DNA of 64,000 nt from contig JAPTYO010000009.1 of assembly GCA_036873135.1 (NCBI GenBank), forward strand, positions 23,147,756 to 23,211,755. The letters are read 5' to 3'. A program made the translations under genes and the position numbers. The notes below the pieces were generated by a model that saw only the letters and a list, made by a program, of their open reading frames with translations, made no database searches and had not been told where the DNA came from. This DNA is from Clarkia xantiana subsp. parviflora (Eukaryota > Streptophyta > Magnoliopsida > Myrtales > Onagraceae). This document shows positions 23,438-32,119 of the stretch, piece by piece (the stretch's first letter is position 1; each line of letters begins with the position of its first letter).

Positions 23438-25126
23438 AATAGAGGTCTATACACCTTGAAGGATGTGGTGCCTTCAAGCTCAAGGAAGATTGCAGCCACT
23501 TGCTTGGGGAATAAGGAAGAGGTGTTGAGATGGCATAGGCGTTTGGGCCATGTCTCTGAGACTTACCTCAACCATTTAGATGTTTTGAATTTGAATAAAC
23601 CTTATGGTTGTATCAAACAATGCACAATTTGCCCTCTTGCCAAGCAATCTAGAATTTCATTTCCAATAAGTGACTCTATTGCTTCTAAGCCTTTTGATCT
23701 TATTCACATGGACTTATGGGGTCCCTACAAAGTGCCAACCTTTAAGGGCAATCAATATTTCTTGACAATAGTAGATGATTGTTCAAGAGCAACTTGGGTC
23801 TACTTAATGAATTTCAAGAGTGACACTTTCTTGCACATCAAGAACTACCTACTCATGGTGAAGAATCAGTTTGGTACTATGGTTAAGACCTTAAGGAGTG
23901 ATAATGGCACTGAGTTCACTAACTCAGTATGCAAGGAGTTGCTTCTCCAATTTGGCATCCATCACCAAACTAGTCGTGTGCATACACCACAACAAAATGG
24001 AAGAGTGGAACGCAAGCATAGAGGCATCTTAAACATTGCTAGAGCAATTAGGTTTCAAGAATCAATGCCTTTGAGACACTGGGGATATTGCATTCTCAAT
24101 GCTTGTTACTTGCTTAATAGGCTACCATCCTCTATCTTGAAGTTCAAGTCACCTATGGAAGTGTTGTATGGGAAGGTGCCTTCTCTTCATCATTTGAGAG
24201 TTATTGTTTGTCTTTGCTTCACAACAAAGCTAAACAACCATGACAAGTTTGGTCCAAGAGCTGAACCATGCACACTTATGGGGTACTCCACTTCACAAAA
24301 AGGGTACCTTGTAATGAATATTTCTGATTCAGTCTTTCATGTTTCAAGAGATGTACTCTTCCATGAAGACATCTTTCCATTTGGCATGTCCAAAGAGGCC
24401 CTAAGAGCCTTGATACCTTCTTGCTTGGCACCCAAGCCACCTATGCTTGACTCCTCACCAGAGTTGCCAGTGCTCTTTGATGAACTTACTCCAAGCCATG
24501 CTCCCATTATTGAGCCTAATGCTCCTAATACTGAACATTCACAACCTCCCCAATCAATAGAAGAAGAGGTAGTCCCATTACAAGGAGCAAGAGGTGCATC
24601 ACCACAACAAATTACATCTCCTCAACAAAGTTCTTCTTCCCAACCTCCCCAACCAATAGAGGAAGTGGAAGAGGAAGTCCCACAACCTTCTTCCATAAGA
24701 AGGAGCCTCAGAATTGCCCAAAGAAACTCTCCACAAATAAGGAGGAGTGCAAGGCTTGCTGCCCTTCAAAACAAGCCTAGTTCCAATGCCACTTTTGGAA
24801 TGGAAAGATATGTATCTTATGATACTCTAGGCCCCCAATTCAAATGCTTCTTGACTGCCATTGCCAAGATTAAAGAACCAAGCACTTACAAGCAAGCCAT
24901 CAAGGATCCAAACTGGATTGTGGCTATGAAGGAGGAGATACAAGCTCTTCAAGACAACAACACATGGAAGATAGTAGACCTACCTCAAGGAAAATCCTCA
25001 ATTGGTTGCAAATGGGTCTTCAAAATCAAGTACAAGGATCTATTGAAAGATACAAGGCAAGATTGGTTGCCAAAGGATTCAATCAGGTGGAAGGTACTGA
25101 TTTCAATGAGACATTCTCACCTGTAG
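23438..25126 (+). CDS. Copia integrase and start of RT of C
   Basis: It is in frame with gag across the TGA at 23435; the first ATG is at 23456. It has the GAG-pre-integrase and zinc region (HRRLGHVSETYLNHL ... CTICPLAKQ), then the catalytic core with MDLWGP, TLRSDNGTEF and QNGRVERKHRG supplying D-D-E. A Pro/Glu/Gln-rich linker precedes RT (WIVAMKEEIQALQDNNTWKIVDLP, CKWVFKIKYK). A small deletion at about 25035 shifts the frame, and the last 30 codons to 25126 are out of frame. Integrase joins the cDNA to host DNA. Confidence 0.9.
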   Translation, partial: NRGLYTLKDVVPSSSRKIAATCLGNKEEVLRWHRRLGHVSETYLNHLDVLNLNKPYGCIKQCTICPLAKQSRISFPISDSIASKPFDLIHMDLWGPYKVPTFKGNQYFLTIVDDCSRATWVYLMNFKSDTFLHIKNYLLMVKNQFGTMVKTLRSDNGTEFTNSVCKELLLQFGIHHQTSRVHTPQQNGRVERKHRGILNIARAIRFQESMPLRHWGYCILNACYLLNRLPSSILKFKSPMEVLYGKVPSLHHLRVIVCLCFTTKLNNHDKFGPRAEPCTLMGYSTSQKGYLVMNISDSVFHVSRDVLFHEDIFPFGMSKEALRALIPSCLAPKPPMLDSSPELPVLFDELTPSHAPIIEPNAPNTEHSQPPQSIEEEVVPLQGARGASPQQITSPQQSSSSQPPQPIEEVEEEVPQPSSIRRSLRIAQRNSPQIRRSARLAALQNKPSSNATFGMERYVSYDTLGPQFKCFLTAIAKIKEPSTYKQAIKDPNWIVAMKEEIQALQDNNTWKIVDLPQGKSSIGCKWVFKIKYKDLLKDTRQDWLPKDSIRWKVLISMRHSHL

Positions 25127-26478
25127 TCAAGATGGACACTGTGAGGATTGTCTTGGCATTGGCAGCTGCCAAATCATGGGGATTGTATCACATGGATGTA
25201 AACAATGCATTCCTCCAAGGTGATCTAGCTGAGGAAGTATACATGGACATTTCTCAAGGATTTGATCCATCTAGGTCCATTGAAGCATTCCCCAAAAGAG
25301 TATGCAAGCTCAACAAGTCCTTATATGGGCTCAAACAAGCATCAAGGCAATGGAACATCAAGCTCACACAAACATTGTTGAAGACTGGCTACAAGCAATG
25401 TGCCTCAGATCATTCCTTGTTTAGCAAGATACAAGGTAATAACAAAGTGTTCATCCTCATCTATGTTGATGATCTCTTAATCACTAGTTCAAATGCCAAG
25501 ATGATCAATCAATTGAAGTGCACACTCCAAACACACTTCAAATTAAAGGATTTGGGAGACTTGAGGTATTTTTTAGGCTTGGAGGTTGCAAGATCACAAC
25601 AAGGCCTTGTCATCAATCAAATGAAGTATGTTATGGAGCTTATAGAGGATGCAGGCTTAGGAGCTGCTAGGCCAGCTGAAACTCCAATGGAATTCAACAT
25701 CAAGCTCACCACACATGAGTATGACAAAGCCACCAACTCCAATCCTGATGATATACTCTTGGAAGATGCCACTTCTTATAGAAGGGTCATTGGTAAATTG
25801 CTATATCTTACCATGACAAGACCATACATAAGTTTCTCAGTTCAAAGGCTTAGTCAATTTGTGGACAAGCCCAAGAAGTCCCATTATGATGCAGCAATGA
25901 GGGTGGTTAAATACATCAAAGGCACTCCAGGTCAAGGTTTGATCTATCCCTCCAACAATTCTCTCAAGTTGAGTATCTTTTGTAACTCAGATTGGGCAGC
26001 TTGCCCTTTCAGTAGAAAGTCAGTGAGTGCATATTGTGTGAAGCTTGGATCAACTATGATAGGATGGAAGGTCAAGAAGCAAGACACCATTTCCTTATCA
26101 AGTGCTGAAACTGAATATATATGCTTGAGGGTTGTTATTCAAGAAGCACTTTGGGTGAACAGAATCCTCAAGGAACTTGGATTGCAAGTTACATTGCCAA
26201 TCCCAATCCATACAGATAGTGAGGCAGCCTTAAAGATTGCCAAAAACCCCATGTTCCATGAGCGCACCAAGCATATTGAACTTGACTGCCACTTCACAAG
26301 ACACCACATCAACTCAGGGATGATTGGTGTCTATCATATTTCATCCAAAGTTCAAATGGCTGACTTACTCACCAAGGCATTAGTCAAGAATCAACATCTT
26401 GCCTTTTTGAAGCTTTATGGAATCAAGGATGTGTTTCAAGAAGGAAAAGAAGAAGAAGAAAATGATGGGAGAATATAG
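24964..26478 (+). CDS. Copia RT and RNase H of C
   Basis: It is the continuation of Pol in the next frame; true coding starts near 25035 with GSIERYKARLVAKGFNQ. RT motifs include MDVNNAFLQGDL, SLYGLKQA and the catalytic LIYVDDLLITS. RNase H follows (CNSDWAACPFSRKSVSAYC, LSSAETEYICL, IHTDSEAALKIAKNP, HIELDCHFTR). The stop TAG (26476-26478) lies inside the first bases of the 3' LTR, so coding runs to the very edge of the LTR. Upstream purine-rich GATGGGAGAA is the polypurine tract. The C-terminal half reads cleanly, fitting a young insertion. Confidence 0.92.
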   Translation: MEDSRPTSRKILNWLQMGLQNQVQGSIERYKARLVAKGFNQVEGTDFNETFSPVVKMDTVRIVLALAAAKSWGLYHMDVNNAFLQGDLAEEVYMDISQGFDPSRSIEAFPKRVCKLNKSLYGLKQASRQWNIKLTQTLLKTGYKQCASDHSLFSKIQGNNKVFILIYVDDLLITSSNAKMINQLKCTLQTHFKLKDLGDLRYFLGLEVARSQQGLVINQMKYVMELIEDAGLGAARPAETPMEFNIKLTTHEYDKATNSNPDDILLEDATSYRRVIGKLLYLTMTRPYISFSVQRLSQFVDKPKKSHYDAAMRVVKYIKGTPGQGLIYPSNNSLKLSIFCNSDWAACPFSRKSVSAYCVKLGSTMIGWKVKKQDTISLSSAETEYICLRVVIQEALWVNRILKELGLQVTLPIPIHTDSEAALKIAKNPMFHERTKHIELDCHFTRHHINSGMIGVYHISSKVQMADLLTKALVKNQHLAFLKLYGIKDVFQEGKEEEENDGRI

Positions 26479-26679
26479 AAGTGTATTCCACACTCTATGT
26501 ATGCACCTAATTACACAATGCATACACACTAGACTATGTATGCACCGGGTTCACTATGTATGCACCTGGATCATAGTTTATTGTATAGCCTTAGTTGGTG
26601 ATCCTAGTTTTGCCTAGTATATATATTGTAACACTTGCTTTGTAATACCTAGTTGATTAATGAAGCATTCTCATTCATA
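26474..26679 (+). repeat. 3' LTR of element C
   Basis: It is identical in length to the 5' LTR, with a single mismatch, and is followed by AAAAG at 26680-26684. Confidence 0.95.
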
Positions 26680-26684
26680 AAAAG

Positions 26685-27015
26685 AGTATGAAGTGGTGAG
26701 GAGCTTTGGAACTCAAGTGCTTATGATTTCTTGGATTTGATGATTTACAAATGAGATGGGGTCTCCCTTTTATAGGCTCCAAGGGAGACATGTACCAACT
26801 ACCCACATTTATTACAAGAGTCTCAACTACCCATTAAATGCTATATCTAGATAATTCTACATATTACAAGAGATATCTACAAGTGTGTGGAGTCTTCTAG
26901 AATCTTCTAGAATCGCACGCATCCCAAGACTCCCCGATATGGATTCCTGACTTGTAAACGAGGCCCGACGTGTCACGGACGAGCCTTAGATCATGTAAAC
27001 TCCACGTCCGTGACA
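26685..27015 (-). repeat. Inner part of 3' LTR of element B
   Basis: It matches 31620-31953 and ends GTCCGTGACA. The purine-rich complement right of it (27016-27030, TTCTCCCCCACC) is the polypurine tract. The remaining LTR pieces are 9380-9410 and 20930-20995. Confidence 0.92.
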
Positions 27016-27026
27016 TTCTCCCCCAC

Positions 27027-27470
27027 CTAATCGAGCGACGCCCTCGTCGCGTCCGCATCATGGAAAGCCTCGATCTCCTTCGTGAACTGCCAAAGGTCTT
27101 CCGCCGGTTCCCAACTTGCTTCGGAATCTGGCAATCCCTTCCACTTGATGAGGTACTCCCGCTTCGGCTTGCACCAACGTTTCCGTACCTCCCGATCCGC
27201 CAAAATTTCTTCAACGTCTCGGTCGTAGGCCGTGTTTGCTCCAATTGGTGCGCGAGATGATTCCGCTCGGCTTGGATCCTCCTTGTCTTCATGGAATGGC
27301 TTGAGCATACTCACGTGAAAAACCGGATGGACCTTCATTTTGGCTGAAAGCTCCACCTTGTATGCCACCTTCCCGACTCGATTGAGAATCCGGAATGGAC
27401 CCTCGTAGCGACGAACAAGCCCCTTGTGAATGTCCTTGTGACGGAGAATATTGTGCATCTTCATCATCAC
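27027..27470 (-). pseudogene. Integrase C-terminus and chromodomain of B
   Basis: The frame opens after a TGA at 27471-27473 that interrupts the integrase tail. A GPY/F-like module (LVRRYEGPFRILNRVGKVAYKV in part, HPVFHVSMLKPF) leads to a chromodomain: VEEILADREVR, YLIKWKGLP, ASWEPAEDL and a closing helix. The aromatic positions of the methyl-lysine pocket (Tyr, Trp, Trp) look present. In chromoviruses this domain steers integration toward marked chromatin. The gene ends 11 bp from the 3' LTR. Confidence 0.9.
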
Positions 27471-29195
27471 TCAGTCGCCCACGTTGTACTCGGTGCGCCT
27501 TCGCTTCTTGTCCGCCCACTTCTTCATCCGCTTGGTGGCTTTGTTTAAGCATGATCGTGCTATGTCCGCCTCCTCTTGCCAAGACTTGGCAAACTTGTAT
27601 GCCGATGGACTACTCCCCTTATAGCCCGTTGCCACCGTACTTGGAGTCGATGGTTGCTTTCCCGTCACGATCTCGAATGGACTCCTCCTCGTGGACTCGC
27701 TCCATTGCAAATTGTAGGAGAATTGGGCAACATCTAGCAATTTCGCCCAATCGGTTTGTGTCGAGCTCACGTAGTGGCGAAGGTACAGCTCCAAGAGTGC
27801 ATTGACTCGCTCCGTTTGTCCGTCGGTTTGAGGATGCAAACTCGTGGAGAAGTTTAAGTCCATACCTAGCATTTTGAAGAGCTCCGTCCAAAACCTCCCG
27901 GTATATCGTGGGTCTCGATCGCTCACGATTGTGGATGGCACTCCCCAATACTTCACGGCGTGCTTCATGAAAAGCTTGGCCGCCTCCTCCGCTGGGCAAT
28001 CCTTCTTGGCCGGAATGAACGTTGCGTACTTGGAGAACCTATCCACCACCACCATCAGCGTTTGGCATCCTTCGGACTTGGGAAGGTTGACGATGAAGTC
28101 CATCGAGACACTCTCCCATGGTCGCTCCGGGGTAGGAAGAGGCTCGAGAAGTCCCGCGGGTGATTTTTGCTCCAACTTATCTTGTTGGCACACAAGACAA
28201 GTCTTCACGTACATCTCCACATCGTCCCGCAATTGAGGCCAAAAGTACCTGCCCTCCACAAGTGCCATGGTGCGATGGATTCCCGGATGACCCGCCCACT
28301 TCGAGTCGTGACACTCTTGTAAGATCTCCTTCCGAAGGTTGTCATGTTGAGGTACGTACAGTCGCGGTCCTTTGGTGTAAAGTAGGCCATCCTCACACCA
28401 AAACTGTCGTGTCTTCCCCTCGGTCGCCATCCCCATTAACGCTTGGGCCTTCGCGTCGTGCTTAAGCCCCTCATTGATCCTCCCAATTAGCGTACATTTA
28501 GGTCGGCATATGGCTGCCAGCTCCACTCGCCTACTTAGCGCATCCGCAACCGAGTTTGTCTTCCCCGGTTTGTACTCCAACGTGAAGTCGAACTCCGCCA
28601 AGAAGTCTTGACACCTTGCTTGTTTTGGTGACAACTTATTTTGGGTTTGGAAGTAACTTGTCGCCACGTTGTCGGTCCGCACTATGAACCGTGATCTAAG
28701 GAGATAGTGCCTCCATGTCTGAAGGCAATGCACCACCGCCGTCATTTCCTTCTCCTGGACCGTGTATCGCCTTTCGATGTCGCTAAGCTTCCGGGACTCG
28801 TACGCTATCGGATGTCCATCCTGCATAAGAACACCTCCAATGGCAAAGTCCGAGGAATCCGTCTCCACCTCGAACGACTTCTTGTAATCGGACAACACGA
28901 GCACGGGCTCCTCCGTAACCGCTTTTTTCAAGCGATCAAACTCCTTTTTACACTTCTCCGTCCACTCCCATGCCAAGCCTTCTTCAACAGGTCCGTGAGT
29001 GGCACGGTAATACTTGAGTATCCCTTGATGAACCGCCGGTAATAGTTGGCCAAGCCAAGGAACGATCGTAGCTCCGTCACCTTGGTTGGTGGCTCCCACT
29101 CCATGATTGCTTTGACTTTGGACGGATCCATGCGAACTCGCCCACCTCCAACAATGTGACCGAGAAAGGGGACTTCTCGTTGTGCAAACGCGCAC
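27471..29195 (-). pseudogene. RNase H and integrase of B
   Basis: Coding is real from about 29010 leftwards; the first codons are out of frame with the upstream RT. RNase H: VETDSSDFAIGGVL, SRKLSDIERRY, VRTDNVATSYF, NSVADALSR. Integrase: HHCC (HDSKWAGHPGIHRT ... CLVCQQDK), then SMDFIVNLP, TIVSDRDPRYT and DGQTERVNALLE as the D-D-E core. It ends at a TGA (27471-27473) just before the GPY/F module, so the chromodomain is cut off in this copy. Confidence 0.9.
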
Positions 29196-29815
29196 TTCTC
29201 CTTCTTCACGTAGAGGGTGTTCTCCCGCAATGCCTCGAACACTTGGTGCAAGTGCTCGATATGTTCCTCGAATGTCCGACTATACACCACAATGTCGTCA
29301 AGGTAAACCACAACGAAACGATCGAGGAATGGATGGAGTACCTTGTTCATGAGAGTACAAAATGTAGCCGGCGCATTTGTTAATCCGAATGGCATTACGA
29401 GGAACTCGTATGATCCGTAGCGCGTCACCCAAGCCGTCTTTGGTACGTCTCCCTCCGCGATCCGAACTTGCCAATATCCCGAGCGCAAGTCCAGCTTTGT
29501 GAACCATCTCGCCCCGCTAAGTTGGTCAAACAAGTCCGCGATGAGAGGAATCGGGTACTTGTTCTTCATCGTCAACTTGTTCAACGCTCGGTAGTCGATG
29601 CACATATGCAATGATCCGTCGTGCTTCTTTTGGAACAGCACCGGCGCACCGAATGGGGCCTTGGAAGGCCGGATATATCCCGCATCGAGCAACTCCTTGA
29701 GCTGCTTTCGTAACTCCTCCAACTCCGGGGGTGCCATGCGATATGGCGCCATGGCGGGTGGCCGTGCGTCCGAGACCAACTCGATCTTGTGGTCCACCTC
29801 CCTCTTAGGTGGCAA
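28928..29815 (-). pseudogene. Reverse transcriptase of B
   Basis: It encodes a Gypsy RT of about 290 residues: [62 protein letters not shown], and the catalytic [11 protein letters not shown], then the connection ([16 protein letters not shown]). It is separated by frameshifts from the protease frame near 29815 and from RNase H near 28990. Confidence 0.9.
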
Positions 29816-30449
29816 CTCATTTCCTCCGGGATTTCGTCCCCTCGGCTTTCACCCTCGTCCAACTTCAAAGTCACGAGGTATGTGCACTCTCCTTTGCGGA
29901 CTCCCTTCTTGAGTTGCATGGCTGACAAGGTCTTGTTGTCACCTCCCTTCGAACGCTTGACCGGCACGATACATTGGCACCTCGCATCCAGGATACAAAT
30001 GCAATCCGCAAAAGGAACTATCATAGAATCGATCCGATCGAGGAAGTCCATCCCGATAACAAAGTCGTAGTCATCGCGAGGGATCACCTCTACCGTCTCT
30101 TTGCTGCTCCAAATACTCATCTTAATGCTTACCTCGAGAGCAATCCCGCATGTCGGGACTTCCTTCGAATTCACCATCTTCAACGTCGTGTTGGTTTTCT
30201 CCAAGCGAAGGTTCAGCTTCTTTGCGACCTCCTCGGACATAAAGAGGTTGGAAGCCCCGTGTCGACAAGTGCATTCATCTTCTTGCCAGCGACTTCAATC
30301 TCCGCGAACATTAGGCCCTTCACCTTGGCCTTTTTGCTTTGAATGGAGCTAAGGATTCGCAGCGAACCCAACCGCATTCCTTCTTCTTCCTTCTCCTCCG
30401 AAGTCACGAGAGCTGTGAGTTTCTCCCGTTTTGGACAATCCCGAGCCAA
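29581..30449 (-). pseudogene. Zinc knuckle tail and protease of B
   Basis: Two overlapping frames share this region. The right one (30213-30449) carries the second half of a CCHC knuckle (ARDCPKRE) and the protease active site (NALVDTG). A frameshift immediately after DTG moves the rest of the protease to the left frame (from 30240: MSEEVAKKLNLRLEK, YDFVIGMDFLDRID). A further frameshift leads into RT near 29815. Confidence 0.82.
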
Positions 30450-30461
30450 GTGAGGCCCCTT

Positions 30462-31505
30462 TCACAAGAAGCACTCTATCGGGCCACGATCCTTCCACCG
30501 CGATCCACCTTTGTCTTTAGGGAACGACTTGGTGAATCTTCCGCCATCGGATTTTCCTCCATCAGGCTTGTGGGATTTCCCTCCATTAGGATGAGGAGGT
30601 TTACCACGATCTCCCCCACCATTTGGCTTGGACTTCTCCGACTGAAATTCGTGTAGCAACTCGGCCGTCACCATTGCTCTCTCCAAGTTCTCCACGCCCC
30701 GACGCTCCAACTCCGTCTTAGCCCATGGTTTGAGACCGTCCATGAACTGAAAGAACACCTCGTTTTGGGTCATAGAAGGAATTTGAAGCATCAACTCCAT
30801 GAATTGCTTCACATACTCACGAAGTTCCCCCTTGTGCTCCAATCGACGAAGCTTTCCCCGCGCTTCGTTCTCGGCATACTCCAAGTAGAATTGTTTGTGA
30901 AATTCCGCCCTGAACTCCTCCCAAGTTTGGATCTCCTCCCCTAGTCGGTTGTCCTGCCTACAACGCCACCAAACTATTGCATTATCTTGCAAATAGGAAA
31001 AGATCATACCTAGCCGAGACATATCATCGTCTACTCCCGTGGCTCGGAAGTAGTTCTCCATGTTGAAAAAGAAGTTGTCCACGTCTTTGGCCACTCGAGA
31101 CCCCTTGAACTTGTCCGGCCTAAGTACGTCCGGACGCGGACCGAGCTGTACCGCGCCCGGCCCCTCGACGCGGGTTCTCCGCACCCGATTCAGCTCCCTC
31201 TTGAGTTCAGCCACCTCCGCTCGCAACCCCACAAGCTCATTCACCTCTTCTTGGATGGATGTGATGGTAGCTCCGAGCGCATCACCCTTCTTTCCAAGTT
31301 CCTCAGTTGAGTCCTTCACATCCTTCTGGATCTCCTCCATTCCATAACGGATTTCGTCCACCCCTTTGGACGCACCAACCGCGTCTGCTTGGACTTCAAC
31401 CACCACATTCTGCAGCACCGCGAGTTGATGATAAAGGTCCACCAACGGCTCCTTGGTACTCATCCGGGGTCTTCTCGGCTGCCACCACCTCCGTCTGGGA
31501 TGCAT
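30462..31505 (-). CDS. Gag of B
   Basis: This 347-codon frame more likely starts at MSTKEP, 14 codons in. A coiled-coil-prone N-terminus (EELGKKGDALGATITSIQEE in part) is followed by the retrotransposon Gag core (MIFSYLQDNAIVWWRC, TWEEFRAEFHKQFYL, YVKQFMELMLQIPSM). The basic Gly/Lys/His-rich tail leads into a zinc knuckle that is cut by a stop (GPIECFL then TGA). Gag forms the particle around element RNA. Confidence 0.88.
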   Translation of the reverse strand: MHPRRRWWQPRRPRMSTKEPLVDLYHQLAVLQNVVVEVQADAVGASKGVDEIRYGMEEIQKDVKDSTEELGKKGDALGATITSIQEEVNELVGLRAEVAELKRELNRVRRTRVEGPGAVQLGPRPDVLRPDKFKGSRVAKDVDNFFFNMENYFRATGVDDDMSRLGMIFSYLQDNAIVWWRCRQDNRLGEEIQTWEEFRAEFHKQFYLEYAENEARGKLRRLEHKGELREYVKQFMELMLQIPSMTQNEVFFQFMDGLKPWAKTELERRGVENLERAMVTAELLHEFQSEKSKPNGGGDRGKPPHPNGGKSHKPDGGKSDGGRFTKSFPKDKGGSRWKDRGPIECFL

Positions 31506-31516
31506 CGATTAACCTT

Positions 31517-31528
31517 GCTCTGATACCA
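31517..31528 (-). other. Primer-binding site of B (initiator Met-tRNA)
   Basis: The minus strand reads TGGTATCAGAGC, two bases inside the 5' LTR. Confidence 0.92.
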
Positions 31529-31530
31529 CT

Positions 31531-31953
31531 TGTCACGGACATGGATTATCTAGCGTTCCCTAACCCGTGTGGCCTTAGGATTTTGCTCCTAAGTCAGCCT
31601 TTTCCCTAGCAAAACTAAGATGAGAAGAGTATGAAGTGGAGAGGACCTTTGGAACTCAAGTGCTTATAATTTCTTGGATGATTTACAAATGAGAGGGGGT
31701 CTCCCTTTTATAGGCTTCAAGGGAGACATCTACCAACTACCCACATTTATTACAAGAGTCCCAACTATCCATTAAATGCTATCTCTAGATAATTCTACAT
31801 ATTACAAGAGATATCTACAATTGTGTGGAGTCTTCTAGAATCTTCTAGAATCGCACGCATCTCAAGACTCCCCGATATGGATTCCCGACTTGTAAACGAG
31901 GCCCGACGTGTCACGGACGAGCCTTATATCATGTAAACTCCACGTCCGTGACA
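31531..31953 (-). repeat. 5' LTR of element B
   Basis: The 423-bp LTR starts TGTCACGGAC and ends GTCCGTGACA, a perfect 10-bp terminal inverted repeat. A third copy of TGTCACGGAC lies about 40 bp from the right end (near 31911), able to pair with the terminus. Confidence 0.93.
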
Positions 31954-31957
31954 TATG

Positions 31958-32119
31958 GATGTTCAATATTGTGTATATATCATCTTCCTTATTTAGACTT
32001 TTCTAGTATTGATTTTACTTTCTCTCCAAGTCTTTGTAATCCCTATATAAGGGCCCCCTATGTATGATAATAAGATCATCCTAAGTTCTCTCTTATATTT
32101 TCTCTCTACTTTCGTAACA
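31958..32119 (+). repeat. Remainder of 5' LTR of Copia H
   Basis: It continues 9353-9379 across element B. It contains a TATA-like CCTATATAAGGG (near 32041), a CT-rich stretch and the end TTCGTAACA. CGTTATCAGCAC (32120-32131) follows and is the probable primer-binding site. Confidence 0.65.

Larger units (their letters stand above)
20996..26679 (+). mobile_element. Young Copia element C with TA...TA LTR ends
   Basis: It is 5.7 kb with 206-bp LTRs at 20996-21201 and 26474-26679 and target-site duplication AAAAG (20991-20995, 26680-26684). It is inserted in the 3' LTR of B, 66 bp from the end of element A. The LTRs differ at one base (CACATGG versus CACCTGG). The LTRs start TATAG and end CATA, a non-TG...CA terminus known from some plant Copia families. 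Primer site and polypurine tract abut these ends, which supports the boundaries. Coding order is gag, protease, integrase, RT, RNase H, with one nonsense codon and one frameshift. Confidence 0.95.
9380..31953 (-). mobile_element. Chromodomain Gypsy element B (host of A and C)
   Basis: With nested elements removed B is about 5.4 kb. Its 5' LTR is 31531-31953. Its 3' LTR is in three pieces: 9380-9410, 20930-20995 and 26685-27015. Internal order on the minus strand is gag, zinc knuckle, protease, RT, RNase H, integrase, chromodomain. The short size and chromodomain fit a chromovirus, perhaps the Reina or Galadriel clade; the clade is not certain. The target-site duplication is only TATG (9376-9379 and 31954-31957). 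The LTRs differ at about 20 of 405 compared sites (roughly 5%), and pol has several breaks, so it is inactive. Confidence 0.88.
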
